64,000 nucleotides of DNA from Oscillospiraceae bacterium (GTDB taxonomy: Bacteria > Bacillota > Clostridia > Oscillospirales > Ruminococcaceae). Location of the stretch: assembly GCA_900768995.1 (NCBI GenBank), contig CAAGEZ010000024.1, forward strand, positions 1 through 64,000, read 5' to 3'. The notes beneath the pieces are model-generated. The model did no database searches. It was not told the origin of the DNA and saw only the letters and a program-made list of their open reading frames with translations. Both the position numbers and the translations under genes were made by a program. Numbering within the stretch: the stretch's first letter is position 1; the number at the start of each line of letters is the position of its first letter. Shown piece after piece: positions 1 to 7,820 of the stretch.

Positions 1-12
1 AGCGGTGCTTTC

Positions 13-89
13 TGGCGTCCCAGAGAGGATTTGAACCTCCGACCCCACGCTTAGGAGGCGTGTGCTCTATCCAGCTGAGCTACTGAGAC
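13..89 (-). tRNA. tRNA-Arg (anticodon CCT)
   Basis: On the minus strand a complete cloverleaf can be folded. The 7-bp acceptor stem (GTCTCAG with CTGGGAC) has one G-U pair. The anticodon stem CACGC/GCGTG encloses loop CTCCTAA, which gives anticodon CCT and reads AGG. The T-arm GGAGG-TTCAAAT-CCTCT is present, followed by discriminator G and an encoded CCA end. Confidence 0.93.
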
Positions 90-113
90 ATTTTTAAGAT
101 TTATGCAATTTTT

Positions 114-182
114 ACTGCTCGAAGGAATCGAACCATCTGCCGCTTAGGAGGCGAACGCTCTATCCTGCTGAGCTACGGAGAC
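114..182 (-). pseudogene. Degenerate tRNA-Arg (CCT) copy
   Basis: The 5' half matches a tRNA-Arg(CCT): GTCTCCG acceptor strand, D-arm with GCTCAGCAGGATAGAGC, and loop CTCCTAA. The 3' half has decayed. The anticodon stem has a mismatch, the T stem (GATGG/CCTTC) has a mismatch, the 3' acceptor strand reads GAGCAGT where CGGAGAC is needed, and no CCA is encoded. It lies 24 bases upstream of the intact tRNA-Arg in the same orientation. A tRNA fragment left by recombination is the other reading. Confidence 0.6.
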
Positions 183-279
183 ATATAAGCAAGCTGCTTT
201 TTAAAGCAGCATAATTGCTGACTTGTATATTATATCATAAAGAAAATCAAAAAGCAAGAGGTTTTTATATAACTTTTAC

Positions 280-308
280 TTGAAAAATTAAATGTAATAT
301 GGTATAAT
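280..308 (+). promoter_or_regulatory. Promoter of ilvE
   Basis: TTGAAA at 280-285 and TATAAT at 303-308 are separated by 17 bases, giving a near-consensus vegetative promoter. The predicted leader to the ilvE start is about 75 nt. I see no T-box or other known riboswitch in it. Confidence 0.75.
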
Positions 309-391
309 TATATAAAATCGGAGGAAATATCTGCTATTGCAGAGTTTCCCTATTGTTTTTGTATATTTTACATAAAAGGAGTATGTTTAAT

Positions 392-1465
392 ATGGATATC
401 AAGATCACAAAAACCACTTCGCCCAAGGCTAAGCCTGCTGACGAGACAAAGCTCGGCTTCGGCAAGATTTTTACCGACCATATGTTCCTTATGAACTACG
501 ATGAGGGACAGGGCTGGCACGATGCAAGAATCGTTCCCTACGGTCCTATTCCTATGGAGCCTTCCTCTATGTGCCTCCACTACGGTCAGGCTGACTTTGA
601 GGGCCTCAAGGCTTACAGGACTGAGAGCGGCAAGATCCAGCTTTTCCGTCCTGAGCAGAATATGGCAAGAATGAACGTTTCCAACGACCGTCTCTGCATT
701 CCTCAGATCGACGAGAAGTTTGGCGTTGAGGCTATCAAGAAGCTCGTTGAAGTTGATGCTGACTGGGTTCCCCACAACTACGGAACATCTCTTTATATCC
801 GTCCTTTCATTTTTGCAATTGATCCTATGCTTGGCGTTCACCCCGCAAAGCACCTCCTTTTCTGCATCGTATGTTCTCCTGTTGGTGCATATTATGCAGC
901 AGGTCTTGCTCCCGTTAAGATCTACGTTGAGCAGAACTACGTAAGAGCAGTTACAGGCGGCACAGGCTTTACAAAGGCTGCCGCTAACTATGCTATCTCC
1001 CTTAAGGCTCAGGAAGAGGCTGACAAGGCAGGCTACGAGCAGGTTCTCTGGCTCGATGGTGTTCACCGCAAGTACATCGAGGAAGTTGGCGCTATGAACG
1101 TATTCTTCGTAATCAACGGCGAAGTCCTCACTCCCAGCCTTGACAGAAAGTCCATTCTCGGCGGTATCACAAGAAAGTCCTGCCTCGAGATACTCAGACA
1201 CAAGGGCTACAAGGTCTGCGAGCGTGATATCGAGATCGATGAGCTTATCAAGGCATATGACGAGGGCAAGTTCGATGAGGCATTCGGCACAGGTACTGCC
1301 GCTGTTATTTCCCCTATCGGCGAGCTTAAGTACGGCGACAAGGTCATGAAGCTCAACAACGGCGAGATCGGCCCTGTTTCCCATATGCTCTATGACACCC
1401 TCACAGGCATTCAGTGGGGCAAGACTGAGGACGTATTCGGCTGGACTGTCCCTGTTACCGAATAA
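392..1465 (+). CDS. ilvE: Branched-chain amino acid aminotransferase
   Basis: This 357-aa protein is a fold-type IV PLP aminotransferase that transfers the amino group between Glu and the keto acids of Leu, Ile and Val in the cytoplasm. The PLP lysine is Lys195 in GGTGFTKAAANYA, matching the GGVGNCKxGGNY region of mitochondrial-type BCATs, and EVGAMNVFFV and SILGGITRKS are further family motifs. Length is normal for the larger BCAT subfamily. The ATG at 392 is chosen because AAAAGGAG at 375-381 lies 10 bases upstream; the ATG at 383 is too close to it. The gene has its own promoter and terminator and is monocistronic. Confidence 0.95.
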   Translation: MDIKITKTTSPKAKPADETKLGFGKIFTDHMFLMNYDEGQGWHDARIVPYGPIPMEPSSMCLHYGQADFEGLKAYRTESGKIQLFRPEQNMARMNVSNDRLCIPQIDEKFGVEAIKKLVEVDADWVPHNYGTSLYIRPFIFAIDPMLGVHPAKHLLFCIVCSPVGAYYAAGLAPVKIYVEQNYVRAVTGGTGFTKAAANYAISLKAQEEADKAGYEQVLWLDGVHRKYIEEVGAMNVFFVINGEVLTPSLDRKSILGGITRKSCLEILRHKGYKVCERDIEIDELIKAYDEGKFDEAFGTGTAAVISPIGELKYGDKVMKLNNGEIGPVSHMLYDTLTGIQWGKTEDVFGWTVPVTE

Positions 1466-1492
1466 TTTTCAGGCTGATACAACAGAATTTAC

Positions 1493-1536
1493 AAAGCCCG
1501 CATTTTCCGCACACACGGTCACTGCGGGCTTTTTTT
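1493..1536 (+). terminator. Rho-independent terminator of ilvE
   Basis: Arms AAAGCCCGCA and TGCGGGCTTT form a 10-bp perfect stem followed by a T run. Confidence 0.9.
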
Positions 1537-1559
1537 ACAAATTACAGAGGGGGATAATT

Positions 1560-2246
1560 ATGGAGCGGTACAGACTGAGCTTTGTTCAGACATTTGTTGG
1601 CGGTATATTCCTGCTTATCGGTATTGTATTAATTGCTGTGGGAGCGGTGGTGTTTGTAAACTGGTCGGATTTTGCACAAAATGCTGTGTCCGTTTATGCC
1701 GAGATAACCGACATCAGCTCCTACAGCTCAAAGATCAGGAACAAGACCGAGAACTATTACCGTGTGGATATCGAGTATGAATACGGCGGTGAGACATATG
1801 AGGGACGGCTGGATAAATATGTTTCCACGATGAAAAAGGGTGACAGGGTGGAGATATTCATTGACCCCGATGACCCGTCATCTCAGCGCAGCAGGCAGAC
1901 TGTCATTCCCATAATTTTTGCGCTGTCGGGGCTTTTCTTCGGTGCAATCGGCGGCAGTGTGCTTGCAAAGGAAATAAGATTCGGCTGTTACATAAACAGG
2001 CTCATTGCCGATGATATGTATGTTTATGCGGATTTTGCAGGTGAAGAGCCTGCAAATCTTACAGTGGACGGTGTCCGCTATGATCGGGCGGTATTCGTTT
2101 ATGACGGCGGCAGCGGCAGGGAGCTTCGGTTCACAAGCAAGCCATATCACCCGAACAAGTGCCCCTATGTTCGTGGCGATGTAAAAAAGGTGTACGTTGA
2201 TATTGAAAATGCACCTGAGAAATTTTATGTTTCAAGGAATAAATGA
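1560..2246 (+). CDS. DUF3592-like membrane protein
   Basis: This 228-aa protein has a transmembrane segment at about residues 12-34 (VGGIFLLIGIVLIAVGAVVF). A soluble region follows with DISSYSSKIRNKTENYYRVD and VEIFIDPDDPSSQR, typical of DUF3592 proteins, then a second membrane segment near residues 118-140 and a C-terminal soluble domain. The start at 1560 follows AGAGGGGG. The last bases overlap the next start by four bases (ATGA), so the two genes are translationally coupled. The function is unknown. The family call rests on the DPxxP pattern and the two-TM layout. Confidence 0.65.
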   Translation: MERYRLSFVQTFVGGIFLLIGIVLIAVGAVVFVNWSDFAQNAVSVYAEITDISSYSSKIRNKTENYYRVDIEYEYGGETYEGRLDKYVSTMKKGDRVEIFIDPDDPSSQRSRQTVIPIIFALSGLFFGAIGGSVLAKEIRFGCYINRLIADDMYVYADFAGEEPANLTVDGVRYDRAVFVYDGGSGRELRFTSKPYHPNKCPYVRGDVKKVYVDIENAPEKFYVSRNK

Positions 2247-2608
2247 TGCAGACGGTTGATGAAGCACTGGAGAAGCTGAAAAAGTCGGCGTTCAGAGCGA
2301 GATTTCACCTTTCTCCCAAGGATATAAGCTATATTGACGAAAAAGGTATGGAAACGATACGGCGGCACTGTTCCGATTTTGTGGCAAGCCGCCTTGCTCC
2401 TGCGGTGATACCCAATGACGGGAAGCAGACGCCGATGCGGGGACACCCTGTTTTCATCGCTCAGCACGCCTGCGCCTGCTGCTGTCGGGGGTGCCTTGAA
2501 AAGTGGTATCGTGTGCCCAAGGGACGGGCACTTTCCGCAAATGAACAGGAGCGGATAGTGCGGCTGCTTATGGCGTGGATAGAACGGGAGTATGATACTA
2601 ATCTTTAA
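2243..2608 (+). CDS. DUF4186 family protein, 3' end inside a MITE
   Basis: This 121-aa protein has the features of DUF4186: FHLSPKDISYI near the N-terminus, GHPVFIAQHACACCCRGCLEKWY in the middle (four clustered Cys and a His, possibly metal binding) and LMAWIER at the end. The function is unknown. It starts within the last codons of the DUF3592 gene (ATGA overlap). The final codons (D-T-N-L) and the stop lie inside the terminal inverted repeat of the MITE that starts at 2595, so the original C-terminus has probably been replaced. Confidence 0.8.
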   Translation: MMQTVDEALEKLKKSAFRARFHLSPKDISYIDEKGMETIRRHCSDFVASRLAPAVIPNDGKQTPMRGHPVFIAQHACACCCRGCLEKWYRVPKGRALSANEQERIVRLLMAWIEREYDTNL

Positions 2609-2754
2609 CCAACCTATAGACAAATTCGACAGCTATAACGCAGCCACTCGTCGTCAAGCTCCCTTGCCGGGCGACAGCCCGCTTGCGGTCGCTTTCCTAG
2701 ATTGGCAGCGTTCTATCTGCCGCCTTTGTCTACAGAACGATTAAAGATTAGTAT
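2595..2754. mobile_element. 160-bp MITE-like element, type B
   Basis: The ends are long imperfect inverted repeats of about 50 bases. The left end begins ATACTAATCTTTAA and contains TATAGACAAA; the reverse complement of the right end begins ATACTAATCTTTAA and contains TGTAGACAAAGGCGG. The middle is GC-rich and carries no gene. Its termini share ATACTAAT, AACCAA and TAGACAAA with the two shorter elements at 17678-17779 and 20487-20589, so all three probably belong to one superfamily. No transposase is present in the window. The left end overlaps the 3' end of the DUF4186 gene. Confidence 0.75.
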
Positions 2755-2767
2755 GAAAGCAAAAAAT

Positions 2768-2796
2768 AAGCCTCGGGAAGCGTTTTCCCGAGGCTT
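2768..2796. terminator. Bidirectional terminator
   Basis: AAGCCTCGGGA and TCCCGAGGCTT form an 11-bp stem. It has a T run on the + side and, read on the minus strand, ATTTTTTG, so it can end mscS transcription as well as + strand transcription from the DUF4186 side. Confidence 0.85.
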
Positions 2797-2812
2797 TTGG
2801 CATATGTCACAC

Positions 2813-2841
2813 TTGACAAATCAGAATAAATGTGCTATAAT
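2813..2841 (+). promoter_or_regulatory. Consensus promoter antisense to mscS
   Basis: A perfect TTGACA (2813-2818), a 17-base spacer and a perfect TATAAT (2836-2841) lie on the + strand. The predicted start near 2848 fires into the 3' end of the minus-strand mscS gene. No + strand gene follows until 3966. Confidence 0.6.
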
Positions 2842-2854
2842 TATAGGATAAGGT

Positions 2855-3775
2855 TCAGGCTTTTTCTTTGATGTTCACATCAAGCTTGGAGTAGGGGATC
2901 TCGATGTTGTTTCTGTCGAGAGCGGACTTTATCTGCTCGATAAGGTCGAAATAAACCGTCCAGTAATCGGCGGTCTTTACCCATACCTTAACGGAAATAT
3001 CCACCGAGCTTGCCGCCAGCTCCGCAACACGGACAAAGGGGGCGGGGTCTGTAAGAATGAGCTTGTGCTCGGCTATTACCTCGCTCATTATCTTCTTGGC
3101 TTCCTCGAAATCAGATTCGTAAGAGATGCTGAATTTCAGGTCGATGCGGCGGTTTTCCTCTTTGCTGTAATTGATAAGGGTGCTGCCCGAGATCATACTG
3201 TTTGGAATGAAGATGACCTTGTTGTCATAGGTGAGGAGCTTGGTGGAAAGAATGCTTATGTCCTCAACGATACCTTCGTTGCCGCCTGAGCTTATATAAT
3301 CACCTTTGTTGAATGGCTTGGTCAGGAGAATGAGAAATCCGCCTGCCACATTGGAAAGGCTGTTCTGGAGGGCGAGGGCTACGGCTACGCCTGCCGCACC
3401 TATGGCGGTGACGATGGAGGTCATTGGAATGCCAAGAGTTGACAGGGCGATGACTATTACAAAAGCTGTGAAAATTATGCTCAGGAGCGACCTCATAAAG
3501 CCCTGAGCCGTTTCATCTATATGGCTTCTGCCCATTCCCTTGTCGATTATCCTGACAAGTATCTTGGCGAGTATTTTTCCCACGATGAAGATTATCACGG
3601 CGGTGACAACGGTGGGAAGATAGGCTATGAGCGCATCTGTGAAGTCCTTTAATACACTGCTGTCAACGTTTCCCGTTGATACGGCTTCGATGACATTTTC
3701 CGCTTCGCTTACGATGGCAGGGGCGGTGGTTTCCGCAACGGTCTCGGCTGTGGTTTCGAGAATGGTTTCTTCCAT
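2855..3775 (-). CDS. mscS: Small-conductance mechanosensitive channel, MscS family
   Basis: This 306-aa membrane protein releases solutes under osmotic downshock. After an unusual Glu/Thr-rich N-terminal tail of about 45 residues come TM1 (about 50-72), TM2 (about 92-112) and the pore helix TM3 with AIGAAGVAVALALQNSLSN, then the beta domain signature KPFNKGDYI and a C-terminal alpha/beta domain. This is the compact, three-helix MscS layout. The start at 3775 is preceded by AAAGGAAC on the minus strand. It stands alone and ends at the terminator at 2768-2796. Confidence 0.93.
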   Translation of the reverse strand: MEETILETTAETVAETTAPAIVSEAENVIEAVSTGNVDSSVLKDFTDALIAYLPTVVTAVIIFIVGKILAKILVRIIDKGMGRSHIDETAQGFMRSLLSIIFTAFVIVIALSTLGIPMTSIVTAIGAAGVAVALALQNSLSNVAGGFLILLTKPFNKGDYISSGGNEGIVEDISILSTKLLTYDNKVIFIPNSMISGSTLINYSKEENRRIDLKFSISYESDFEEAKKIMSEVIAEHKLILTDPAPFVRVAELAASSVDISVKVWVKTADYWTVYFDLIEQIKSALDRNNIEIPYSKLDVNIKEKA

Positions 3776-3905
3776 TTATGTTTCGTTCCTTTCAAAAAAT
3801 ATTTCCTTAAAAATTATAATTATTTTTTTATCCGCATAAGTGGATATTGTGTTAATATAAATATCCAAACCTGTTAATATCGCTTTTGGGAGACGGGGCT
3901 TTTCC

Positions 3906-3934
3906 TTGACTGAAAGGCGATGCTGTGCTATAAT
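3906..3934 (+). promoter_or_regulatory. Promoter of the chemoreceptor-like gene
   Basis: TTGACT at 3906-3911, a 17-base spacer and TATAAT at 3929-3934, about 30 bases upstream of the start codon. Confidence 0.75.
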
Positions 3935-3965
3935 TTCTGTAAATTCTTAGAAAGACGTGAGGATT

Positions 3966-5573
3966 ATGAAAGACAGTGAAAATAAATTAAGCTCGGGAAT
4001 TTTGTATTCATTCATAGCGGCGGCGGTCATCATCGGCGTGCTTGCGGTCACGGCGGTGAGGTCGGCGGGAAAGCTTTCCGAAATGTACCTTGACAGCTCC
4101 GAAAGCTCTCGAGCGATGACCTCGGAGCTGATAACTGTGAAGGACTGCATCGGCAGTGCGGAGAAAAATTTGCTGGAGGCTTTTTCCGCTCAGGACGATG
4201 CTTCGGAGATAGAATTTCTGAATGCCGCACAGGCTGATCTTGACGCTCTGGAGGACGCTGTGGCTGAGGACAGGCTTGACATATGGGCCGGGGCAGACCC
4301 CATAAACGAGCTTATCGATGCCACACAGCTCAGAAGTGCGGTTTTCGGCAGCGTGAACGGCGGCAGCAGGAATATTGCACGGAATGTCTTTTTCAGCGAG
4401 TATCAGCCAAAGCTTAAGGCGGCGGAGGAATATGCAGGGGGACTGCTTTCGGAGGCACAGGCAGGCGGCGGTGAGATATCGGAAAAATTATCCGCAAGGG
4501 CTTCCGTTTATGAGCGTGTGTGCGTTGGCATAGGACTTATTGGCATTTCGGCAATGACATTTATCGGGCTTTTCCTTGACAAAAAACTCCGTGAAAGCTC
4601 AAAGCCTGATGACGGTGAGATATTCACGGTCATAGATACAAATGAGACCGATGCTGCGGTATCGGAGGCTGATGAACAGCTTGCAGAGGCGGAAGAGACA
4701 ATCAGGACAGCTGTGAACACCATAAATATTCTTGCGGACGGCGACCCTGATGCGGCGGCGGACGGGGAATATCCTTATAGGTATGAAAATGTGCTGTCGG
4801 CAGTCAGAAAAATGAAGGCGAGACTTAAATTTATAAGCGTTCGGATAAGCCGTGGGGCGGAGTTCGTTTCGGCGGAGTCGGAACGTGTCTCGGACAATGG
4901 TGATAAGCTTTCCGAAGCGGCTGACAGACAGGAAAAGGCGGCGCAGCTTCTCAGTGATATCACGGCGCAGCTGGCGGAGCTTTCTTCCGAGATAGACGGG
5001 CTTTCCAAAAAGATAAGGTCGGGCTCGGAAAGCTGTGTTTCGTCGGCTGAGGAGTGCGGTGTACAGCTGGGTACTCTCAGGGGCACGGCTGATATGCTGA
5101 AACAGGGCGCAAACGGGCTTGAAGCCATATCATCAACTGCGGCTGACATTGCGGGTCGGGCGAACAGGCTTGCGGTCAGTGCGGCGGTAAATGCGGCAAA
5201 AGGAGAGGTGGACAAAAACATTGCGGCATTTGCCGATGAGGCGAGAGGGCTTGCGCTTTGTGCATCAAAGCTTTCCGAGGACGCAGGGGAGAATGTGAAG
5301 CTCCTTGACAGCGGCATAAACGAAAGCGTCGGGGCAATAAAGTCTGCTTCGGAGAATATTTCTCTTGTCATTGACAGGGCGAGGGAAATTTATGACGGCT
5401 CGGGAAAGCTTGAAAATGCCTGCGCAGGGGAGCTTGAAGCCACCTACAGGGCAAAGGTATGCACAGGGGATATCTCGGAAAATGCAAGACTTTGCGGAGA
5501 TATATCCGAGGAATATGCCGCTTCGGGCAGGAAGCTTTCGGAGCAGTCGGAGGCTCTCAAAAAAATTTTTTAA
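3966..5573 (+). CDS. Divergent methyl-accepting chemotaxis-like membrane protein
   Basis: This is a 535-aa protein from the ATG; a GTG at 3957 would add three residues. TM1 is near residues 10-30, followed by an extracellular helical region of about 145 residues and TM2 near 180-200. A long cytoplasmic coiled coil has Ser/Ala/Glu-rich heptads. Residues around 385-430 (AADIAGRANRLAVSAAVNAA, then FADEARGLA) align with the MCP signalling tip (IAxQTNLLALNAAIEAARAGE, FAVVADEVRxLA). However, the canonical GExGRGF turn has become GEVDKN. No CheA, CheW or flagellar gene is nearby. It may be a decayed or repurposed receptor. It has its own promoter. Confidence 0.7.
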   Translation: MKDSENKLSSGILYSFIAAAVIIGVLAVTAVRSAGKLSEMYLDSSESSRAMTSELITVKDCIGSAEKNLLEAFSAQDDASEIEFLNAAQADLDALEDAVAEDRLDIWAGADPINELIDATQLRSAVFGSVNGGSRNIARNVFFSEYQPKLKAAEEYAGGLLSEAQAGGGEISEKLSARASVYERVCVGIGLIGISAMTFIGLFLDKKLRESSKPDDGEIFTVIDTNETDAAVSEADEQLAEAEETIRTAVNTINILADGDPDAAADGEYPYRYENVLSAVRKMKARLKFISVRISRGAEFVSAESERVSDNGDKLSEAADRQEKAAQLLSDITAQLAELSSEIDGLSKKIRSGSESCVSSAEECGVQLGTLRGTADMLKQGANGLEAISSTAADIAGRANRLAVSAAVNAAKGEVDKNIAAFADEARGLALCASKLSEDAGENVKLLDSGINESVGAIKSASENISLVIDRAREIYDGSGKLENACAGELEATYRAKVCTGDISENARLCGDISEEYAASGRKLSEQSEALKKIF

Positions 5574-5589
5574 ACAGGCTTTTTGCGGT

Positions 5590-5618
5590 TTGACTATTAA
5601 AAATTACTGTGATATAAT
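5590..5618 (+). promoter_or_regulatory. Promoter of prmA operon
   Basis: TTGACT at 5590-5595, a 17-base spacer and TATAAT at 5613-5618, about 30 bases before the prmA start. Confidence 0.8.
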
Positions 5619-5650
5619 GATGATACAACAGCTGAAAGGAATGGAAAAAT

Positions 5651-6619
5651 ATGAACTGGACTGAGGTAAATATATACACGACTACTGAGGGTATCGAGCC
5701 TGTCTGCGGCAGACTTCTGAACGTCGGCGTTACGGGCTTTCAGATAAGGGACGCAAAGGATTTTGAGGACTTCCTCAACGACAAGACAGGCAACTGGGAT
5801 TATATCGACGATGACCTTATGAATCTGAAGGACTGCGAGACCTGTGTTACATTCTATCTTGCGGACAATTCTCAGGGTGCGGATATGCTGGCGATGGTGC
5901 GCTCGGAAATGGCGGAGCTTGCCGCAATGGACAGCGAAAAGAAATTCGGCAGGCTTGCCACAGAGCTTTCAAATGTCCGTGAGGAGGACTGGGCGAACAA
6001 CTGGAAGCAGTATTTCAAGCCACTTACCGTTGGCGACAAGCTTGTTATCAAGCCCTCTTGGGAAAAGTATGACGGAAATGACAGCAGGACTATTCTTGAA
6101 ATCGACCCCGAATCCTCTTTCGGTACGGGTCAGCACAACACAACTCAGCTTTGTCTTGAGCTTCTTGAAGAGTGCCTTAACGAGGGTGACAGGGTGCTTG
6201 ATATCGGCTGCGGAAGCGGTATTCTTTCGATTGCGGCACTTCTTCTCGGTGCGGACAGTGCCTGTGCGGTGGACATTGACCTTAACAGCGTGAAAATTGC
6301 GGGACAGAATGCGGCGAAGAACCATATCGCTCCCGAAAAGTATGTGACCTATGCGGGAAATATCATTTCAGATGAGGCGCTGAGGGAGAAGATAGGCGGC
6401 GGATATCAGCTTATCACGGCGAACATTGTGGCTGATGTGCTTATCGCTATGGCTCCCATTTTCGGGAAATTCCTCGTTCCTCACGGAAAGATAATCATTT
6501 CGGGCATCATCATCGAGAGATGCGACGAGGTTATGGGAGCAATGGAGAAGAACGGCTTTGCACGCACTGAGCTGAGAGAGTCGGGCGGCTGGGCTGCGGC
6601 TTCCTTTGAGATCGACTGA
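5651..6619 (+). CDS. prmA: Ribosomal protein L11 methyltransferase
   Basis: This 322-aa cytoplasmic SAM-dependent enzyme methylates lysines of ribosomal protein L11. An N-terminal substrate-recognition domain precedes a Rossmann methyltransferase domain with motif I VLDIGCGSGILSIAALLLGA at about 183-202, the preceding ESSFGTGQHNTTQLCLE that is characteristic of PrmA, and ITANIVADVLI as the motif IV region. The start at 5651 follows AAAGGAATGG. Its stop overlaps the next start by one base (TGATG), so the lipoprotein gene behind it is coupled. Confidence 0.95.
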   Translation: MNWTEVNIYTTTEGIEPVCGRLLNVGVTGFQIRDAKDFEDFLNDKTGNWDYIDDDLMNLKDCETCVTFYLADNSQGADMLAMVRSEMAELAAMDSEKKFGRLATELSNVREEDWANNWKQYFKPLTVGDKLVIKPSWEKYDGNDSRTILEIDPESSFGTGQHNTTQLCLELLEECLNEGDRVLDIGCGSGILSIAALLLGADSACAVDIDLNSVKIAGQNAAKNHIAPEKYVTYAGNIISDEALREKIGGGYQLITANIVADVLIAMAPIFGKFLVPHGKIIISGIIIERCDEVMGAMEKNGFARTELRESGGWAAASFEID

Positions 6620-7464
6620 TGAAACGGGTCATATTGCTGTCCATCATCAGTGCGGCGGCGGTCCTGTCGGGCTGTGGTGGTGACAATGGAGAGGTCACGG
6701 ACACATCTGTCAATGAAACGGCGGTTGAACAGACTGTTATTGTGACGGAACCCTTTGAGGCTGTGACAACTGAGACGGGTTTGACCGATGAAACCGTTTT
6801 TACGGGTCAGACCGCATCATCTGAGGATATTTCACGGCTTACGGAGGAAAATGAGCTGCCTGAGATAAGCATTTCCGAGGATATGAGCTTTGACGATATT
6901 ATGCTTGCGGGGCAGAATGCAGGCGAATATTACGGCAGGGCGGCGAAAGAATTTTTCGGTTTCGGCATTGAGCTTAACTGGAAAATAAGCGATGAATGGG
7001 TGGAGATAAACGGCATCGGCGGCATTGCACCATACCTTGTGAACAGCGGCTACAGAAAGGCTTTCGGCTTTTATACCGACAGGGCGAATGATGTTTATGC
7101 CCCTATGGACTATGAGCAGGCAAGGCAGTTTATCATTGATCGCATAGGGCTTACGGAAAATGGCTTTGACGGGCTGTGCCAAAGCTGCCCAAGCAATTAC
7201 CTCGGAATTGACGGGGATCTTTACATAAATTCGGGTGACGGCGGTGAGGCAAGCTGGTCTTACAGCCGCATTACGGGCTATGAGCTTGAAAATGGCAGGA
7301 TAACCTTTTACTGCGAGCGTGTGGGCAGTGCTGATGACTGGGGTTATGATGAAGATGTCGTTGTACCGTTCACTTTTGCTCTTGCAGATGACGGCGGGGT
7401 ATGGAAGCTTGACGGCTGCACCTACGGCGAGGGGCTTTTTGACCTGGTTACGGCAACAAAATAA
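6619..7464 (+). CDS. Putative lipoprotein of unknown function
   Basis: This 281-aa protein has a signal peptide ending in lipobox VLSGC with Cys19 as the lipid-modified residue. A Thr/Glu-rich linker (about 22-70) of the type that crosses the cell wall comes next, then a globular domain rich in Gly, Tyr and Asp (MSFDDIMLAGQNAGEYYGRA; the end is DLVTATK). I do not recognise the family. It is coupled to prmA by a one-base overlap, but the functional link is unclear and it may simply share the transcript. Confidence 0.75.
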   Translation: MKRVILLSIISAAAVLSGCGGDNGEVTDTSVNETAVEQTVIVTEPFEAVTTETGLTDETVFTGQTASSEDISRLTEENELPEISISEDMSFDDIMLAGQNAGEYYGRAAKEFFGFGIELNWKISDEWVEINGIGGIAPYLVNSGYRKAFGFYTDRANDVYAPMDYEQARQFIIDRIGLTENGFDGLCQSCPSNYLGIDGDLYINSGDGGEASWSYSRITGYELENGRITFYCERVGSADDWGYDEDVVVPFTFALADDGGVWKLDGCTYGEGLFDLVTATK

Positions 7465-7483
7465 ATAAATTATGGAGTACTGT

Positions 7484-7696
7484 ATGAAATGTCCGTATTG
7501 CAACAATGAAATGGAAAAAGGCTATGTTCAAAGCAACAAAGAAGTGTATTATACAACAAAGCCAACTAAATTTGTTCTTCTTACGTTTCCTAAACCTGTA
7601 AACAATGATATCAGTCTTTCGGAAGGAGTATTCGCACCTGTTACCATTGAAGCGTGGAATTGCACTGTTTGCAAAAGGATACTGATCGATTATTGA
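7484..7696 (+). CDS. Small zinc-ribbon-like protein (DUF6487-like)
   Basis: This 70-aa protein begins MKCPYCNNEMEKGYV and ends with WNCTVCKRILIDY. The two CxxC pairs, about 55 residues apart, probably bind one zinc. The layout resembles DUF6487 proteins. The ATG at 7484 is chosen over the one at 7472 because TGGAG at 7473-7477 is correctly spaced for it. The function is unknown. The 124 bases after it hold no gene I can support. Confidence 0.7.
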   Translation: MKCPYCNNEMEKGYVQSNKEVYYTTKPTKFVLLTFPKPVNNDISLSEGVFAPVTIEAWNCTVCKRILIDY

Positions 7697-7820
7697 TTTT
7701 CGGGCAGAGCTTTTGCAAGGTGGTTTTTACATATTCAAAATTGTTGAGGCTGAAATTCAGTCCGACATTTACAGATTCGAGTGACAGTTATTCATTCATC
7801 TTTGATTTAAGGAGAAGCCT

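Noticed and set aside
309..391. Riboswitch or T-box in the ilvE leader
   Set aside because: The leader is only about 75 nt and lacks the T-box sequence or an anti-terminator; no known aptamer pattern is visible.
368..1384. Long open frame of 338 codons antisense to ilvE
   Set aside because: It mirrors ilvE codon bias, has no ribosome site and no recognisable domain.
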